From an uncultured Tropicimonas sp. (lineage in GTDB: Bacteria; Pseudomonadota; Alphaproteobacteria; Rhodobacterales; Rhodobacteraceae), in the NCBI GenBank assembly GCA_947497945.1, contig CANMIP010000008.1, positions 124,001 through 188,000 on the forward strand: a stretch of 64,000 bases of DNA, in the 5' to 3' direction. How positions within the stretch are numbered: the first letter of the stretch is position 1; every line of letters starts with the position of its first letter. This document shows, in pieces, positions 18,427 through 28,212 of the stretch. The position numbers and the translations under genes are program-made. The notes beneath the pieces are model-generated. The model was given only the letters and a program-made list of their open reading frames with translations, was not told the origin of the DNA and did not search any database.

Positions 18427-19772
18427 TGTTCCAGAAGATCCTGATTGCGAACCGGGGCGAGATTGCCCTGCGAGTCATCCGCGCCTGTGCCGAAATGGGC
18501 ATCAAGTCGGTCGCGGTCCATTCAACGGCGGATGCGGACGCAATGCATGTCCGCCTCGCCGACGAGAGCGTCTGCATCGGCCCGCCCTCCTCCACGCTGA
18601 GCTATCTCTCCTTCCCGGCCATCATCTCGGCGGCCGAGATCACCGGGGCGGATGCGATCCATCCCGGCTATGGTTTCCTCTCCGAGAATGCCGCCTTCGT
18701 GCAGATCGTCGAGGATCACGGGCTGAGCTTCATCGGCCCGACCGCCGAGCATATCCGCGTCATGGGCGACAAGATCACCGCCAAGGAGACGATGAAGGCG
18801 CTCGGCGTGCCGGTGGTTCCGGGCTCTGATGGCGGCGTGCCGGATTACGAGACGGCGGTGACGGTGGCCGAGGAGATCGGCTATCCCGTCATCATCAAGG
18901 CAACTGCCGGTGGCGGCGGCAAGGGCATGAAGCTCGCCAAGAGCCCCGCGGAACTGGAAACCGCCTTCCGCACGGCCCGCGCCGAGGGCAAGGCGAATTT
19001 CGGCAATGCCGAGGTCTATATCGAGAAATATCTCGGCAAGCCCCGCCATATCGAGGTGCAGGTATTCGGCGATGGCAAGGGCCATGCCGTGCATCTGGGC
19101 GAGCGCGACTGCTCGCTGCAGCGACGCCACCAGAAGGTGCTCGAAGAGGCGCCGGGACCGGCGATCGACGCCGAGACGCGGGCACGGATCGGCAAGACCT
19201 GTGCCGAGGCCGTGGCGCGGATCAACTATATCGGCGCTGGAACGATCGAATTCCTCTTCGAGGATGGCGAGTTCTATTTCATCGAGATGAACACCCGGCT
19301 TCAGGTCGAGCATCCGGTGACGGAAGGCATCTTCGGGGTCGATCTCGTGCGCGAGCAGATCCGCGTGGCGCAAGGTCTGCCGCTCTCCTTCGAACAGGAC
19401 GACCTTCAGGTGAACGGGCATTCCATCGAGGTCCGGATCAATGCCGAAAAGCTGCCGAATTTCACCCCCTCCCCCGGAACGATCGGCATGTATCACGCGC
19501 CGGGCGGGCTGGGCGTGCGGATGGATTCGGCGCTTTATGGCGGCTATTCGATCCCGCCCTATTACGACAGCCTGATCGGCAAGTTGATCGTGCATGGGCG
19601 CGACCGGGACGAGGCGCTGTCGCGACTGTCCCGCGCGCTTGGCGAGATCGTCATCGAGGGGATCGACACCACGCTGCCGCTCTTCGATGCGTTGCTGGCC
19701 GAGGAGGATATCCTCACCGGCAATTACGACATCCACTGGCTGGAGAAATGGCTCGCCGCGCATAACGGTTGA
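18426..19772 (+). CDS. accC: Biotin carboxylase subunit of acetyl-CoA carboxylase
   Basis: A 448-residue ATP-grasp enzyme that carboxylates the biotin of AccB. The biotin-carboxylase N-domain ([20 protein letters not shown]), the glycine-rich ATP lid ([11 protein letters not shown]), [20 protein letters not shown] and [14 protein letters not shown] are all present. The length matches the family. It is translationally coupled to accB, and a hairpin terminator follows. Confidence 0.97.
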   Translation: MFQKILIANRGEIALRVIRACAEMGIKSVAVHSTADADAMHVRLADESVCIGPPSSTLSYLSFPAIISAAEITGADAIHPGYGFLSENAAFVQIVEDHGLSFIGPTAEHIRVMGDKITAKETMKALGVPVVPGSDGGVPDYETAVTVAEEIGYPVIIKATAGGGGKGMKLAKSPAELETAFRTARAEGKANFGNAEVYIEKYLGKPRHIEVQVFGDGKGHAVHLGERDCSLQRRHQKVLEEAPGPAIDAETRARIGKTCAEAVARINYIGAGTIEFLFEDGEFYFIEMNTRLQVEHPVTEGIFGVDLVREQIRVAQGLPLSFEQDDLQVNGHSIEVRINAEKLPNFTPSPGTIGMYHAPGGLGVRMDSALYGGYSIPPYYDSLIGKLIVHGRDRDEALSRLSRALGEIVIEGIDTTLPLFDALLAEEDILTGNYDIHWLEKWLAAHNG

Positions 19773-19793
19773 GCCAGGCCCGGAAGTCGTCTT

Positions 19794-19823
19794 CGGCGCC
19801 GCGCGTGGCGCCGGAGACTTTTT
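19794..19823 (+). terminator. Terminator of accBC, followed by a REP-like segment
   Basis: CGGCGCC-GCGCGT-GGCGCCG is a perfect 7-bp stem followed by GAGACTTTTT. The next 30 bases (CTTCGGCGAGGATATTTTCG and on to about 19855) resemble short intergenic repeats I associate with Rhodobacteraceae genomes. That likeness is from memory and not verified. The aat gene begins at 19871 without a strong ribosome site. Confidence 0.7.
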
Positions 19824-19870
19824 GCCTTCGGCGAGGATATTTTCGGAAAAAGGAAGCCGGGGGCCGTTTC

Positions 19871-20506
19871 ATGGACATCACGCCACAACTGCTTCTGCGC
19901 GCCTATGCATCGGGGATCTTTCCGATGGCGGAGACGCGGGAGAGTGCGGAGATCTTCTGGGTCGATCCGGAGGCGCGCGGCGTATTTCCGCTGGACGGGT
20001 TCCGCATTTCGCGTTCACTGCGCAAGCGGATCCTCAAGGGCGGTTACGAGATCACCGTAAACGAGGACTTCGAGGGCGTTGTTGAAGGTTGCGCGGATCG
20101 GGAGGAGACCTGGATCAATGCCGGGATCTTCGAGCTGTATCGGCAGTTGCATCGGGCCGGGTTCGCCCATTCGCTGGAAGTTCGCGAGGCGGGGGCACTG
20201 GTCGGCGGGGTCTATGGCGTGACACTGGGCGGCGCGTTTTTCGGCGAGTCGATGTTTTCACGTCGGCGGGACGCCTCGAAGATCGCGCTGGCCTATCTGA
20301 TGGACAGGCTTCGTCTTGGCGGCTTCCAGCTCTTCGATACCCAGTTCCTGACCGATCACCTGGCCAGTCTTGGCGCGATCGAAATCAGCCGCGACGCGTA
20401 TCACCGTCAACTCAGCGAGGCGCTCAAGCTGGAGGCGGATTTCCGGGCACCCGGACCGGTGCCGGAGGCTCACTCGATGTTGCAGCGCAGCACCCAGACA
20501 TCGTAG
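19871..20506 (+). CDS. aat: Leucyl/phenylalanyl-tRNA--protein transferase
   Basis: A 211-residue Aat enzyme. It adds Leu or Phe to N-terminal Arg or Lys of proteins and so marks them for ClpAPS degradation (N-end rule). The family motifs FPMAETRESAEIFWVDPEAR, HSLEVREAGALVGGVYGVTL, FFGESMFSRRRDASKIAL and FDTQFLTDHLASLG are all present. The 3' end overlaps the convergent DUF2155 gene by 37 bases. Confidence 0.95.
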   Translation: MDITPQLLLRAYASGIFPMAETRESAEIFWVDPEARGVFPLDGFRISRSLRKRILKGGYEITVNEDFEGVVEGCADREETWINAGIFELYRQLHRAGFAHSLEVREAGALVGGVYGVTLGGAFFGESMFSRRRDASKIALAYLMDRLRLGGFQLFDTQFLTDHLASLGAIEISRDAYHRQLSEALKLEADFRAPGPVPEAHSMLQRSTQTS

Positions 20507-20832
20507 CGCGGGTGTTCCATCGGGTTGAGGGCCGGCGAGGAGGCGATCATCCAGCCGGAAAAGGCCACGCCATCCATAGAGTTGTCGCGAATCTTCAACC
20601 ATCCGAATGCATCCGAATTCGGGTTGTTGGTCGGGTAACGGCAATCGCCGAGCACGATGGAGAGCCGGCCGAACAGCTTGGTCTCGCTGCGGGCGATTTG
20701 GATGTCCGTGGCCTCACCGGAGATCTTGTCCAGCACCCGGATCGTCGCCGAGCCGGCGCTCGTCGCCTGCTGCTGCGCCGTGGCCGGCAGCGCCGTCAGG
20801 GCCGCAAGGGCCAGGATCGCCAGCCTGCGCAT
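20470..20832 (-). CDS. DUF2155 family periplasmic protein
   Basis: A 120-residue protein with a signal peptide (MRRLAILALAALTALPATAQ). The mature part matches DUF2155: ATIRVLDKISGEATD, FGRLSIVLGDCRY, PNSDAFGWLKI, FSGWMIASSPALNPMEHPRY and DVWVLRC. The two Cys are conserved in the family. The function is not known. Its ATG at 20832 overlaps the stop of the MlaD-like gene by one base, and homologues sit in the same place in other Rhodobacterales. Confidence 0.9.
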   Translation of the reverse strand: MRRLAILALAALTALPATAQQQATSAGSATIRVLDKISGEATDIQIARSETKLFGRLSIVLGDCRYPTNNPNSDAFGWLKIRDNSMDGVAFSGWMIASSPALNPMEHPRYDVWVLRCNIE

Positions 20833-21281
20833 CAATCGTCCTCGCTCGAAGAGACGAATTTCGCCAGCAGGCCGAGCAGGCTCAGCGCGCCCTGCGTGTC
20901 CTGGATCTCTTCGCCGGAGGCGAGGTTGAAGGGCGAACCGCCCGGGACCAGCTCGACGAAATTGCCGCCAAGCAGCCCTTCCGAAGAGATCGCGATCGAG
21001 CTGTCTTCCGGCACGTCCAGTGTTTCGGCGAGCGCGAAGGTGACATCGGCGCGGAAGGTCTCGGGGTTGAGTTCGAGCTCGGTCACGGTGCCGATCTTGA
21101 CCCCGGCCATGCGCACATCCGTACCAACCGAGATCCCCTGCACCGAGCGGAAGCTGGCATGCAGCTCGAATCCGTCCTGCGGCGCGGTCATGCCGGCGCC
21201 CTGCGCGGCATAGACCAGGAATCCGACGGCCACGGCCAGCGTGGCGCCGCCTGCGATGATTTCTCCGGGGCTCTCAGACAT
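20832..21281 (-). CDS. mlaD: MlaD-family outer-membrane lipid transport protein
   Basis: A 149-residue protein with one N-terminal membrane anchor (residues 8-28) and one MCE/MlaD domain (FRSVQGISVGTDVRMAGVKIG, EGLLGGNFVELVPGG). MlaD rings hold phospholipid between the MlaEF ABC transporter and the periplasmic carrier. No other mla gene is in the window, which is common for this locus in the group. Confidence 0.88.
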   Translation of the reverse strand: MSESPGEIIAGGATLAVAVGFLVYAAQGAGMTAPQDGFELHASFRSVQGISVGTDVRMAGVKIGTVTELELNPETFRADVTFALAETLDVPEDSSIAISSEGLLGGNFVELVPGGSPFNLASGEEIQDTQGALSLLGLLAKFVSSSEDD

Positions 21282-21338
21282 GAATTCCTCCGTCCCGCGC
21301 CTGCGGGGCTGTCAGCGCATCCGCAATGGCCGCAAGGC

Positions 21339-21725
21339 TCATTCGGGCGCCCAGGCCTCGTAATCGGAACGTTCCGCCGGGACAGCCCGCCGCAGCGAGC
21401 CCGTCGGCTTGTAGGACAGTTCGGGATCCGCGGTCACGTTCTCAAGATGCGGAATTTCCCAGTCCTTGTGGGGCAGCGGCGTTTCCGAGGGCGGCTCGTC
21501 ATAGAGCTTGTGCAGCCAGCCATGCCAGTCCGGCGGAATGCGGCTCGCCTCGACCTCGCCATCGAAGATGACCCAACGTTTGGAATCGTCTTCGTTGCGA
21601 TAGTAGACATTGCCTTGCGCGTCTTCGCCGACCTTCTCGCCATGGCGAGAGGTGAAGAGCTGGGTGCCGTAGGTCTGGCCGTCCCACCAGATGATGGCCC
21701 TCAGGACCGAATTCAGGATGCCCAT
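21339..21725 (-). CDS. NADH:ubiquinone oxidoreductase NDUFA12-type accessory subunit
   Basis: A 128-residue homologue of the mitochondrial complex I 17.2 kDa subunit (B17.2/NDUFA12). Typical segments are WWDGQTYGTQLFTSRHGEKV, GNVYYRN, RWVIFDGEVEASRIPPDWH and GWLHKLYDEPP. This supernumerary subunit occurs in complex I of alphaproteobacteria and mitochondria. ATG at 21725 follows GGAGGCATCC. It heads a minus-strand cluster with MlaD and DUF2155. The 265 bases upstream show no gene. Confidence 0.94.
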   Translation of the reverse strand: MGILNSVLRAIIWWDGQTYGTQLFTSRHGEKVGEDAQGNVYYRNEDDSKRWVIFDGEVEASRIPPDWHGWLHKLYDEPPSETPLPHKDWEIPHLENVTADPELSYKPTGSLRRAVPAERSDYEAWAPE

Positions 21726-21990
21726 GGATGCCTCCGGATGCATATTGGCCTTCCGTATGGACCAAAGCCGCCCCGAGGTCCAGAGACAGGGCGGCGCAGG
21801 GCGCCCGTTCCGGCGGGCTGGCGCTTCCCGGCGCTGATGCGGTCCGGTCATGGTCCCGAACCCGTCATCGCTCGGCGCCCTGCACACCGTCCTGGCGCCA
21901 TCCGGCGGACAGGCGTCCGTCACACTGTTACGCCATCGAGCAAAGGGCGCCCCGCCCCTCTCGCGCCTACCGCGGATTTCCCGGATCGCC

Positions 21991-22371
21991 TCAGCCCGGC
22001 AGCCGCGCCGTCACCTCGATCTCGATCTTCATCTCCGGCTCCTGAAGCCCTGCGACCATCATCGTTGCAGCTGGCCGGGCCCGCTCGAAGGCTGCGCGGG
22101 TTGCGGGCCAACAGGCCGGCCAATCCGCCTTGTCCGGCAGGATATAACGGACACGCACAACGTCATCGAGACTCGCCCCCGCCTCCTTTAGCGCCCTGGC
22201 GATCGTGGCCAGCGCATTGGCGCATTGCGCCTCCACGGCGTCCGGCATCTCCATCGTCGCGTAGTCATACCCGGTCGTGCCCGCCACGAAGACCCAACCA
22301 TCGCAGCAGATCGCGCGCGAATACCCGATCTCCGCTTCGAAGGGCGACCCCGAACTGATTCTCTTGCGCAT
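21991..22371 (-). CDS. RidA-family protein
   Basis: A 126-residue member of the RidA/YjgF/UK114 family, which includes enamine/imine deaminases. Recognisable segments are YSRAICCDGWVFVAGTTGYD, DAVEAQCANALATIARALKE, VVRVRYIL and MKIEIEVTARL. The Arg of ARPAATMMV corresponds to the family's substrate-binding Arg. It is in the less-characterised RidA subgroups, so deaminase activity should not be assumed. The start at 22371 follows AAAGGGG. Confidence 0.87.
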   Translation of the reverse strand: MRKRISSGSPFEAEIGYSRAICCDGWVFVAGTTGYDYATMEMPDAVEAQCANALATIARALKEAGASLDDVVRVRYILPDKADWPACWPATRAAFERARPAATMMVAGLQEPEMKIEIEVTARLPG

Positions 22372-22536
22372 CCGAATTTCCCCTTTCGCACCCACGAAAT
22401 TGCCCTGTTGACGCTTGGTCAATCGTGTTCAGACGCAGATAAACCCCGCCATGGCCCGCAACCGGGCGTTTGGTTAATGGCTCGTCAACTTCGAGCGGCT
22501 AGGCGGGATTCGTACAGAATGTCGAAGAGAACTGCC

Positions 22537-23724
22537 ATGAAACTCCGCTTGCTCGGAACAGCGCTGCTGTCTTGCGCCTTAACCTTTCCCGCTTTCGCCG
22601 GCGGGCTGGACCGCACCGGGCAAGGTATCGGTGTCCTCTTCGAGAATGGCGGGGAAAGCGGCAGCCATCTGCGCCTCGACTTCGCCCGTGCCTGGCCGGA
22701 CGTGACCGGAGAAGGCGCCGGGATTGCCCCCTATGTCGCCCCCGGCTACGCCTATGGGAACGCCGCCGCGATGATCACCTCGCCGTCGGCCGCGCTCAAG
22801 CTGGAGCTCGACGAAGCCTTTTCCGCGGCTCTGATTGCCGAAAAGCCTTATGGTTCGGACCTGCAATATCCCGGCGATGGCATGACAAGCGAACTCGGCA
22901 ATACGCTGGCCTGGGCCGACACATCCTCCCTCACCGCCCTTCTGCGCTATCGGTTCAACGAGAGCTGGTCGGTCCATGGCGGGTTGCGGTTGCAGCGGAT
23001 CGAGGGCGATATCCGCCTGAGCGGCTGGGCTTACGGCGCGCCAAGGGAGTTCGGCTTTCCGACCGCCAATGGCTACGAAGTCTCGCTCGGGCAGGACACC
23101 GCCCTCGGCTATGTGCTCGGCGCGAGCTACGAGATTCCCGAAATTGCCCTGCGGGCCTCGCTGACCTATAACTCGACCATCACTCACGAGATGGACACGG
23201 TCGAATCCGGCAACCCGAACCCGGCGCTCGACGGCAGATCGACCACCGAGGTCAAGACGCCGCAATCGATCAATCTCGATCTGCAAAGCGGAATCGCCAC
23301 CGATACCCTGCTCTATGGCTCGGTTCGCTGGGTGAAATGGAGCGAGTTCCGGATCGATCCGGTCGGATTCAGCAAACCGCTCGAACAGGGCGGCGGCGGG
23401 GTCGGACTGGTCGAACTTGACGATACCATCACCTACACGATCGGCCTGGCGCGCCAGTTCAACGAGGATTGGGCGGGATCGGCCGAACTGTTCTACGAAC
23501 CGCGCGAAGACGGGATCGTCGCACCGCTCTTCCCCTCTGTCGGCTTCTGGGGGGGCGGGCTCGGGGTGCAGCGTCGCTTCGGGGATGTGAGCCTTGCCCT
23601 CTCCGCCCGCTATACGCAGCTTGGCGACGGCCGGGTCGAAACGCTCCCCGTGGGAACCGCCAGAGCCTTTTTCGAGGAAAGCGAGGTCTGGGCCTTCGGA
23701 ATGCGCGTCGGCTATGACTTCTGA
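22537..23724 (+). CDS. FadL/OmpP1-family outer-membrane transporter
   Basis: A 395-residue outer-membrane beta-barrel with signal peptide (MKLRLLGTALLSCALTFPAF). FadL-type proteins move long-chain fatty acids or other hydrophobic molecules across the outer membrane. Visible traits are the hatch-like early region (YAYGNAAAMITSP), alternating amphipathic strands (LYGSVRWVKWSEFRIDP) and an aromatic C-terminus (MRVGYDF). A start six codons earlier at 22519 is equally in frame. It is divergent from the RidA gene. Confidence 0.85.
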   Translation: MKLRLLGTALLSCALTFPAFAGGLDRTGQGIGVLFENGGESGSHLRLDFARAWPDVTGEGAGIAPYVAPGYAYGNAAAMITSPSAALKLELDEAFSAALIAEKPYGSDLQYPGDGMTSELGNTLAWADTSSLTALLRYRFNESWSVHGGLRLQRIEGDIRLSGWAYGAPREFGFPTANGYEVSLGQDTALGYVLGASYEIPEIALRASLTYNSTITHEMDTVESGNPNPALDGRSTTEVKTPQSINLDLQSGIATDTLLYGSVRWVKWSEFRIDPVGFSKPLEQGGGGVGLVELDDTITYTIGLARQFNEDWAGSAELFYEPREDGIVAPLFPSVGFWGGGLGVQRRFGDVSLALSARYTQLGDGRVETLPVGTARAFFEESEVWAFGMRVGYDF

Positions 23725-23937
23725 CCGTCGGACCAGATAGCCCATCCCTGCTCTCGAATGCCGGTTCGTTCTGTGGCGCGGGGCGGATGAAAGCTTCGTC
23801 GCAACAGGATCCAGCCATATTGCCAGCGAAAAGAACAACTTCGACCTCCCCGGCTGACGGCAATTAACCGCTTCTGGAAAAGACCCGGTGTTGCGTGAAA
23901 CTGGCGCGGGATCAGACTGCACCGGAAACATGGCCGA

Positions 23938-24420
23938 TCAATCAGAGTTGCTGCAATCCGACCACTCATGGATCATGCCCCAATCGAATCCGTGATGTAT
24001 TCCCCGCTCGACCAGCCACCTGTCTTGAAGCAGGTAGGCTTCAAGCTCCGGCTCACCGACACAGTTCCAATCCCGGTTGCCAAGTTGGACATCATGAATC
24101 ATTTCATGAAGCAGGACGGACTGGTCGAACCTGTCCAGCGGGGACCAGGGCCGCACCAGGAATATATGGCGCCGCGACACGTCATATGCCGCGAGCAATC
24201 CCTTTTCCACGATCAGGTCGGTCCCCTGATAGGGCACGACCCTGTCGATCTCGCAAAAGGACATGGTGGCCGGAACCCGATAGGCGCGGAGCAAATCGTA
24301 GGAGGTATTAAGGGCGATCCAGCCGATCAGCTCGTCAAAGAGCTGCCGCGAGACCTGCGCGGGGATCGTGTCGTGACCGTTCTCTTGCGAGTCACCGGGC
24401 GCGGCCGCGCCGAAGTGCAA
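23938..24420 (-). CDS. Putative DUF6647-like protein with a zinc-protease HExxH motif
   Basis: The frame gives up to 160 residues. The core is LLHEMIHDVQ, an HExxH zinc-site pattern, followed by WNCVGEPELEAYLLQDRWL, whose Glu could be the third ligand. I recognise this as DUF6647-like, a family of unknown function. The start is unsure: the frame opens with a TTG at 24420, and no ATG with a ribosome site precedes the conserved region. Just upstream, in another frame and without a start codon, lies a signal-peptide-like stretch. A frameshift at the 5' end is therefore possible. Confidence 0.6.
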   Translation of the reverse strand: MHFGAAAPGDSQENGHDTIPAQVSRQLFDELIGWIALNTSYDLLRAYRVPATMSFCEIDRVVPYQGTDLIVEKGLLAAYDVSRRHIFLVRPWSPLDRFDQSVLLHEMIHDVQLGNRDWNCVGEPELEAYLLQDRWLVERGIHHGFDWGMIHEWSDCSNSD

Positions 24421-24810
24421 GAACGGCTGCGGCGCTTGCCGCAGTTTTCAGGACACATCACATGACCTCCCTCGACGCCTTTCTCCAATCGCCATGCCCG
24501 GCTATCGAAAAAGTGAAAGGCGCGCGCCCTGGTGCTGTTTCCGCCGAGCGTCGCAGGCCGCGTTCCGGGACAGAGCGCTCCTTGCGCCCCGGCAGGAACC
24601 GCCGGAAAGCCGCGCTGCAAGATCCGCAGATCGAAACCTTTCCTCAAGGAAGAAACGCCAAAGCTGTGACTCGGACGGTGCTCCCCTTTGCGCCGACCGG
24701 GGCTTGCGCGCTGCCTTGCCCTTGCAACCCCCACGGGTCGACACTACGACTCTTTGACGAATTTGAAGCGGCCTGCGCGTGAGCAGCCGCCCCGAAGCGA
24801 GGCAGTATCC
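24421..24810. other. clpP upstream region, no gene seen
   Basis: 390 bases between the HExxH protein and clpP. Open frames on both strands have no motif and no ribosome site. The last 30 bases carry the clpP ribosome site (GCGAGG, about 10 bases before ATG). The promoter of clpPX should lie here. Confidence 0.5.
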
Positions 24811-25443
24811 ATGCAAGACCCCCGTGAGACCTATATGAACCTCGTCCCGATGGTCGTCGAGCAGACCAGCCGCGGCGAGCGCGCCTATGACATTTTCTCC
24901 CGCCTGCTCAAGGAGCGGATCATCTTCGTCAACGGTCCCGTGCATGACGGCATGAGCCAGCTCATCGTCGCCCAGCTGCTGCACCTGGAAGCGGAGAACC
25001 CGTCCAAGGAAATCTCCATGTATATCAACAGCCCCGGCGGCGTCGTTACCTCCGGGCTCTCGATCTACGACACTATGCAATACATCCGTCCCAAGGTCTC
25101 GACGCTGGTCGTGGGCCAGGCGGCTTCGATGGGCTCGGTCCTGTCGGTGGGCGGCGAAAAGGGGATGCGCTTCGCACTGCCCAACAGCCGGATCATGGTC
25201 CACCAGCCCTCGGGCGGCTACCAGGGCCAGGCGACGGACATCATGATCCACGCCGCCGAGACCCAGAAGATCAAGAACACGATCAATGCCATCTACGTGA
25301 AGCATACCGGCAAGGCGCTCGAAGAGGTTGAAGCTGCGCTGGAAAGGGACAATTTCATGTCGGCGGAAGAAGCCAGGGACTGGGGCCATATCGACGAGAT
25401 CGTCGAGAGCCGCAAAACTGTCGAAGACGGCGCCGAAGGCTGA
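24811..25443 (+). CDS. clpP: ATP-dependent Clp protease proteolytic subunit
   Basis: A 210-residue serine protease that forms the ClpP tetradecamer. The catalytic triad is S106 (GQAASMGS), H131 (MVHQPSGG) and D180; their spacing (25 and 49) equals that of E. coli ClpP. The short N-terminal pro-sequence ends before [18 protein letters not shown]. It is followed by clpX on the same strand, the standard arrangement, with a 170-base spacer holding a hairpin. Confidence 0.98.
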   Translation: MQDPRETYMNLVPMVVEQTSRGERAYDIFSRLLKERIIFVNGPVHDGMSQLIVAQLLHLEAENPSKEISMYINSPGGVVTSGLSIYDTMQYIRPKVSTLVVGQAASMGSVLSVGGEKGMRFALPNSRIMVHQPSGGYQGQATDIMIHAAETQKIKNTINAIYVKHTGKALEEVEAALERDNFMSAEEARDWGHIDEIVESRKTVEDGAEG

Positions 25444-25458
25444 CCGAACAGGACGACC

Positions 25459-25486
25459 GGCGGCTGGCATGCGCATGCCATCCGCC
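25459..25486 (+). terminator. Hairpin between clpP and clpX
   Basis: GGCGG-C-TGGCATGCGCATGCCA-T-CCGCC folds into a long, nearly perfect stem 16 bases after the clpP stop. Only GTCATTT follows, so it probably attenuates rather than ends transcription into clpX. Confidence 0.5.
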
Positions 25487-25612
25487 GTCATTTGGGCATT
25501 GTGCCCCGGAAGGGGCTGCCATAATCTTGCTTGGACGAGGTGGCGCGGAACGCCTCGCAAGCGGGCCGGTCGAACGGTCGCAACAATGGGCTCGGGCCCC
25601 TAGAGGATTGGC

Positions 25613-26872
25613 ATGGCGAATACATCCGGTGGCGACAGCAAGAACACGCTCTACTGCTCTTTCTGCGGAAAGAGCCAGCATGAAGTGCGCAAGCTGATCG
25701 CTGGCCCGACGGTGTTCATCTGCGATGAATGCGTCGAACTCTGCATGGACATCATCCGCGAGGAAACCAAGACATCCGGGCTCAAGGCCGCCGACGGCGT
25801 CCCGACGCCGAAGGAAATCTGCGAGGTTCTGGATGATTACGTCATCGGCCAGAACCGAGCCAAGCGGGTGCTCTCGGTCGCGGTACACAACCATTACAAG
25901 CGGCTCAACCATGCTGCGAAGAACTCCGAGATCGAACTGCAGAAGTCGAATATCCTGCTGATCGGTCCGACCGGCTGCGGCAAGACCTATCTGGCGCAAA
26001 CGCTTGCGCGGATTCTCGACGTGCCTTTCACCATGGCCGATGCGACCACGCTGACCGAAGCCGGCTATGTTGGCGAGGATGTCGAGAACATCATCCTCAA
26101 GCTGCTCCAGGCCTCCGAATACAATGTCGAGCGGGCGCAGCGCGGCATCGTCTATATCGACGAGGTCGACAAGATCACCCGCAAGTCGGACAACCCCTCG
26201 ATCACACGGGACGTTTCCGGCGAGGGCGTGCAGCAGGCTCTGCTGAAAATCATGGAAGGCACAGTCGCCTCCGTTCCGCCGCAGGGCGGCCGCAAGCACC
26301 CGCAGCAGGAATTCCTGCAGGTGGACACGACCAATATCCTGTTCATCTGCGGTGGCGCCTTTGCCGGCCTCGACAAGATCATCGCCCAGCGGGGCAAGGG
26401 GTCGGCCATCGGATTCGGCGCCGACGTGAAGGATGACAGCAACCAGGATGTGGGCGAGCTGTTCAAGGAGCTCGAGCCGGAAGACCTGCTGAAATTCGGT
26501 CTTATCCCGGAATTCGTCGGCCGCCTGCCCGTCATCGCGACGCTGGAGAATCTCGACGAGGACGCGCTGGTCACCATCCTGACCCTGCCGAAAAACGCCA
26601 TCGTCAAGCAGTACCAGCGGCTGTTCGAACTCGAAGACGCCGAGCTGAACTTCACCGAGGACGCGCTGCGCGCCATCGCCCGCCGCGCCATAGATCGCAA
26701 GACCGGTGCACGCGGTCTGCGCTCTATCATGGAAGACATCCTGCTCGACACGATGTTCGATCTGCCCGGCCTGGAAGCGGTCGAGGAAGTGGTGGTCAAC
26801 GAGGAGGCCGTGACCTCCGACGCCCAGCCGCTGCTGATCTATTCGGAGAATCGGGACGCCACGGCCGGCTGA
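25613..26872 (+). CDS. clpX: ATP-dependent Clp protease ATP-binding subunit ClpX
   Basis: A 419-residue AAA+ unfoldase. The N-terminal zinc domain uses C15, C18, C37 and C40. Walker A is GPTGCGKT, Walker B is [10 protein letters not shown], and the pore-loop segment GYVGEDVE is present, as is the ClpP-docking IGF-type loop (SAIGFGADV). The length fits the family. It unfolds tagged substrates and feeds them to ClpP encoded just upstream. A terminator follows at 26901. Confidence 0.98.
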   Translation: MANTSGGDSKNTLYCSFCGKSQHEVRKLIAGPTVFICDECVELCMDIIREETKTSGLKAADGVPTPKEICEVLDDYVIGQNRAKRVLSVAVHNHYKRLNHAAKNSEIELQKSNILLIGPTGCGKTYLAQTLARILDVPFTMADATTLTEAGYVGEDVENIILKLLQASEYNVERAQRGIVYIDEVDKITRKSDNPSITRDVSGEGVQQALLKIMEGTVASVPPQGGRKHPQQEFLQVDTTNILFICGGAFAGLDKIIAQRGKGSAIGFGADVKDDSNQDVGELFKELEPEDLLKFGLIPEFVGRLPVIATLENLDEDALVTILTLPKNAIVKQYQRLFELEDAELNFTEDALRAIARRAIDRKTGARGLRSIMEDILLDTMFDLPGLEAVEEVVVNEEAVTSDAQPLLIYSENRDATAG

Positions 26873-26900
26873 CCTGGGCATTCCGGACGGACACAAGACC

Positions 26901-26930
26901 AACGCCGCTGCCAACGCAGCGGCGTTTTTT
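26901..26930 (+). terminator. Intrinsic terminator of clpX
   Basis: AACGCCGCTG pairs perfectly with CAGCGGCGTT across a 6-base loop, and the stem runs into TTTTTT. It lies 29 bases after the clpX stop. Confidence 0.92.
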
Positions 26931-27068
26931 CGTGATCCCTGGCAATCTGGTGTGCAACCTGTCGAGACCGCCGCTCTCGGCATCCAGATCCGAACGGGAG
27001 CCATCCGACTGCGCAATTCGGCTCGATCCAGGACATCTGATCTCACGGATCACCGATCATGAACCGGA

Positions 27069-27833
27069 TCAGGAAGACCCGAGCTGCGCCTCGATTGGTG
27101 CCGGCTTGCGCAAGGAACGCGGTTGCTGCCCGAACTGGCGCTTGAACGCGCGAGAAAACCCCTCCGCAGAACGAAAGCCGTATCTGTGCGCCACCCGCTC
27201 GACGCGCGCGCCAAGCGCAAGATCCTGGCGCGCGAGCGTCAAGCGCCACCGTCGCAGATAGGCCGCGGGCGTCTCTCCCACCCGCGCTTGGAAAAGCTCG
27301 ACAAACCGGCTCAGCGAGAGCCCGGCGACCTGCGCGAGGTCGTCATTCGTCCAGAGCCGGTCCGGCTGGTCGTGGATCGCCACGATACTGCGGCTCAACC
27401 GGGGGTCGGACAGCCCTGCCAGCAAGCCGGTCTCGACCGACCCCGCCTCGATCTGACCGCGCAGAATCCGGACCAGCAGCACTTCGGTCAGGCGGCCGAT
27501 GACCGAATCCGCGCCGCAGCGCGACGCCCGGATCTCCAGATCGATCAGGGAAAGGAGTTGCCGGGTACCCTCATCCGCCGACAGATCATGCACCATGAGA
27601 TCCGGCAGCGCCTGGAAGAGCGGGTTCGTCTCGCCTCCCCAATCGACCTTGGCCGCCAGCACGATATCCGTCGCGGGAAGGTCGACAATCACCGGCAAGG
27701 CGCCAAGGAACAACTGTCCCGCCGCCCCGCAGCCCGGGCGTGTCGCAATCAGCGTCGCCTCCCCAGGCGGCGCGCGGCGCGCGGTCAGACGAAAGCGGGA
27801 CATGAGAGTTGAAAGCCGGTCGATCTTTTCCAT
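27069..27833 (-). CDS. AraC-family regulator with cupin sensor domain
   Basis: A 254-residue regulator. The N-terminal half (DRLSTLMSRFRLTARR, then LPDLMVHDLSADEGTRQLLS) matches the cupin_6-type sensor domain. The C-terminal 100 residues carry two helix-turn-helix motifs (LWTNDDLAQVAGLSLSRFVE and RVAHRYGFRSAEGFSRAFKR). The ATG at 27833 matches where homologues begin, although no clear ribosome site precedes it; a TTG at 27878 is the alternative. Its targets are unknown. It does not adjoin an obvious partner operon. Confidence 0.86.
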   Translation of the reverse strand: MEKIDRLSTLMSRFRLTARRAPPGEATLIATRPGCGAAGQLFLGALPVIVDLPATDIVLAAKVDWGGETNPLFQALPDLMVHDLSADEGTRQLLSLIDLEIRASRCGADSVIGRLTEVLLVRILRGQIEAGSVETGLLAGLSDPRLSRSIVAIHDQPDRLWTNDDLAQVAGLSLSRFVELFQARVGETPAAYLRRWRLTLARQDLALGARVERVAHRYGFRSAEGFSRAFKRQFGQQPRSLRKPAPIEAQLGSS

Positions 27834-28212
27834 ATCGGTGTTTTGGTTCGATTTCCGGACATTTCCAAGCGGATTCAACCGAAAACCATGGGGATGACTA
27901 CAATCGCGGCCCCATCAGGACAGCAAAGCCCCCTGCCTGCCCCCGCCCGGCCTCACTCTGCCAGGGAAAAACCGGTTCTCCCTCGGCACAAAAGATGCTC
28001 CGGGAGGCTGATGAGGATTGGAACGCTTGCGACAGGCGGCTTCGGGCCGGCTGGGGAAAGCTCCCGCCGCCGAGGATTGCGGGAACGGCGCGATAACGCG
28101 CATTCCCATCAACAGTCGGCAGCGCAAGACGGAGTCCGTTGAGGATAGCCCCACTGGCGACGCCGGATCTCCAGCGAAATCAGTCCTGCTGCGCCTTTCA
28201 AGGATCAACCGT
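27834..28212. other. Intergenic region, no gene seen
   Basis: 379 bases between the AraC start and the end of the enolase-superfamily gene. Short frames on both strands show no recognisable motif. The first 100 bases should carry the araC-type promoter. Confidence 0.5.
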
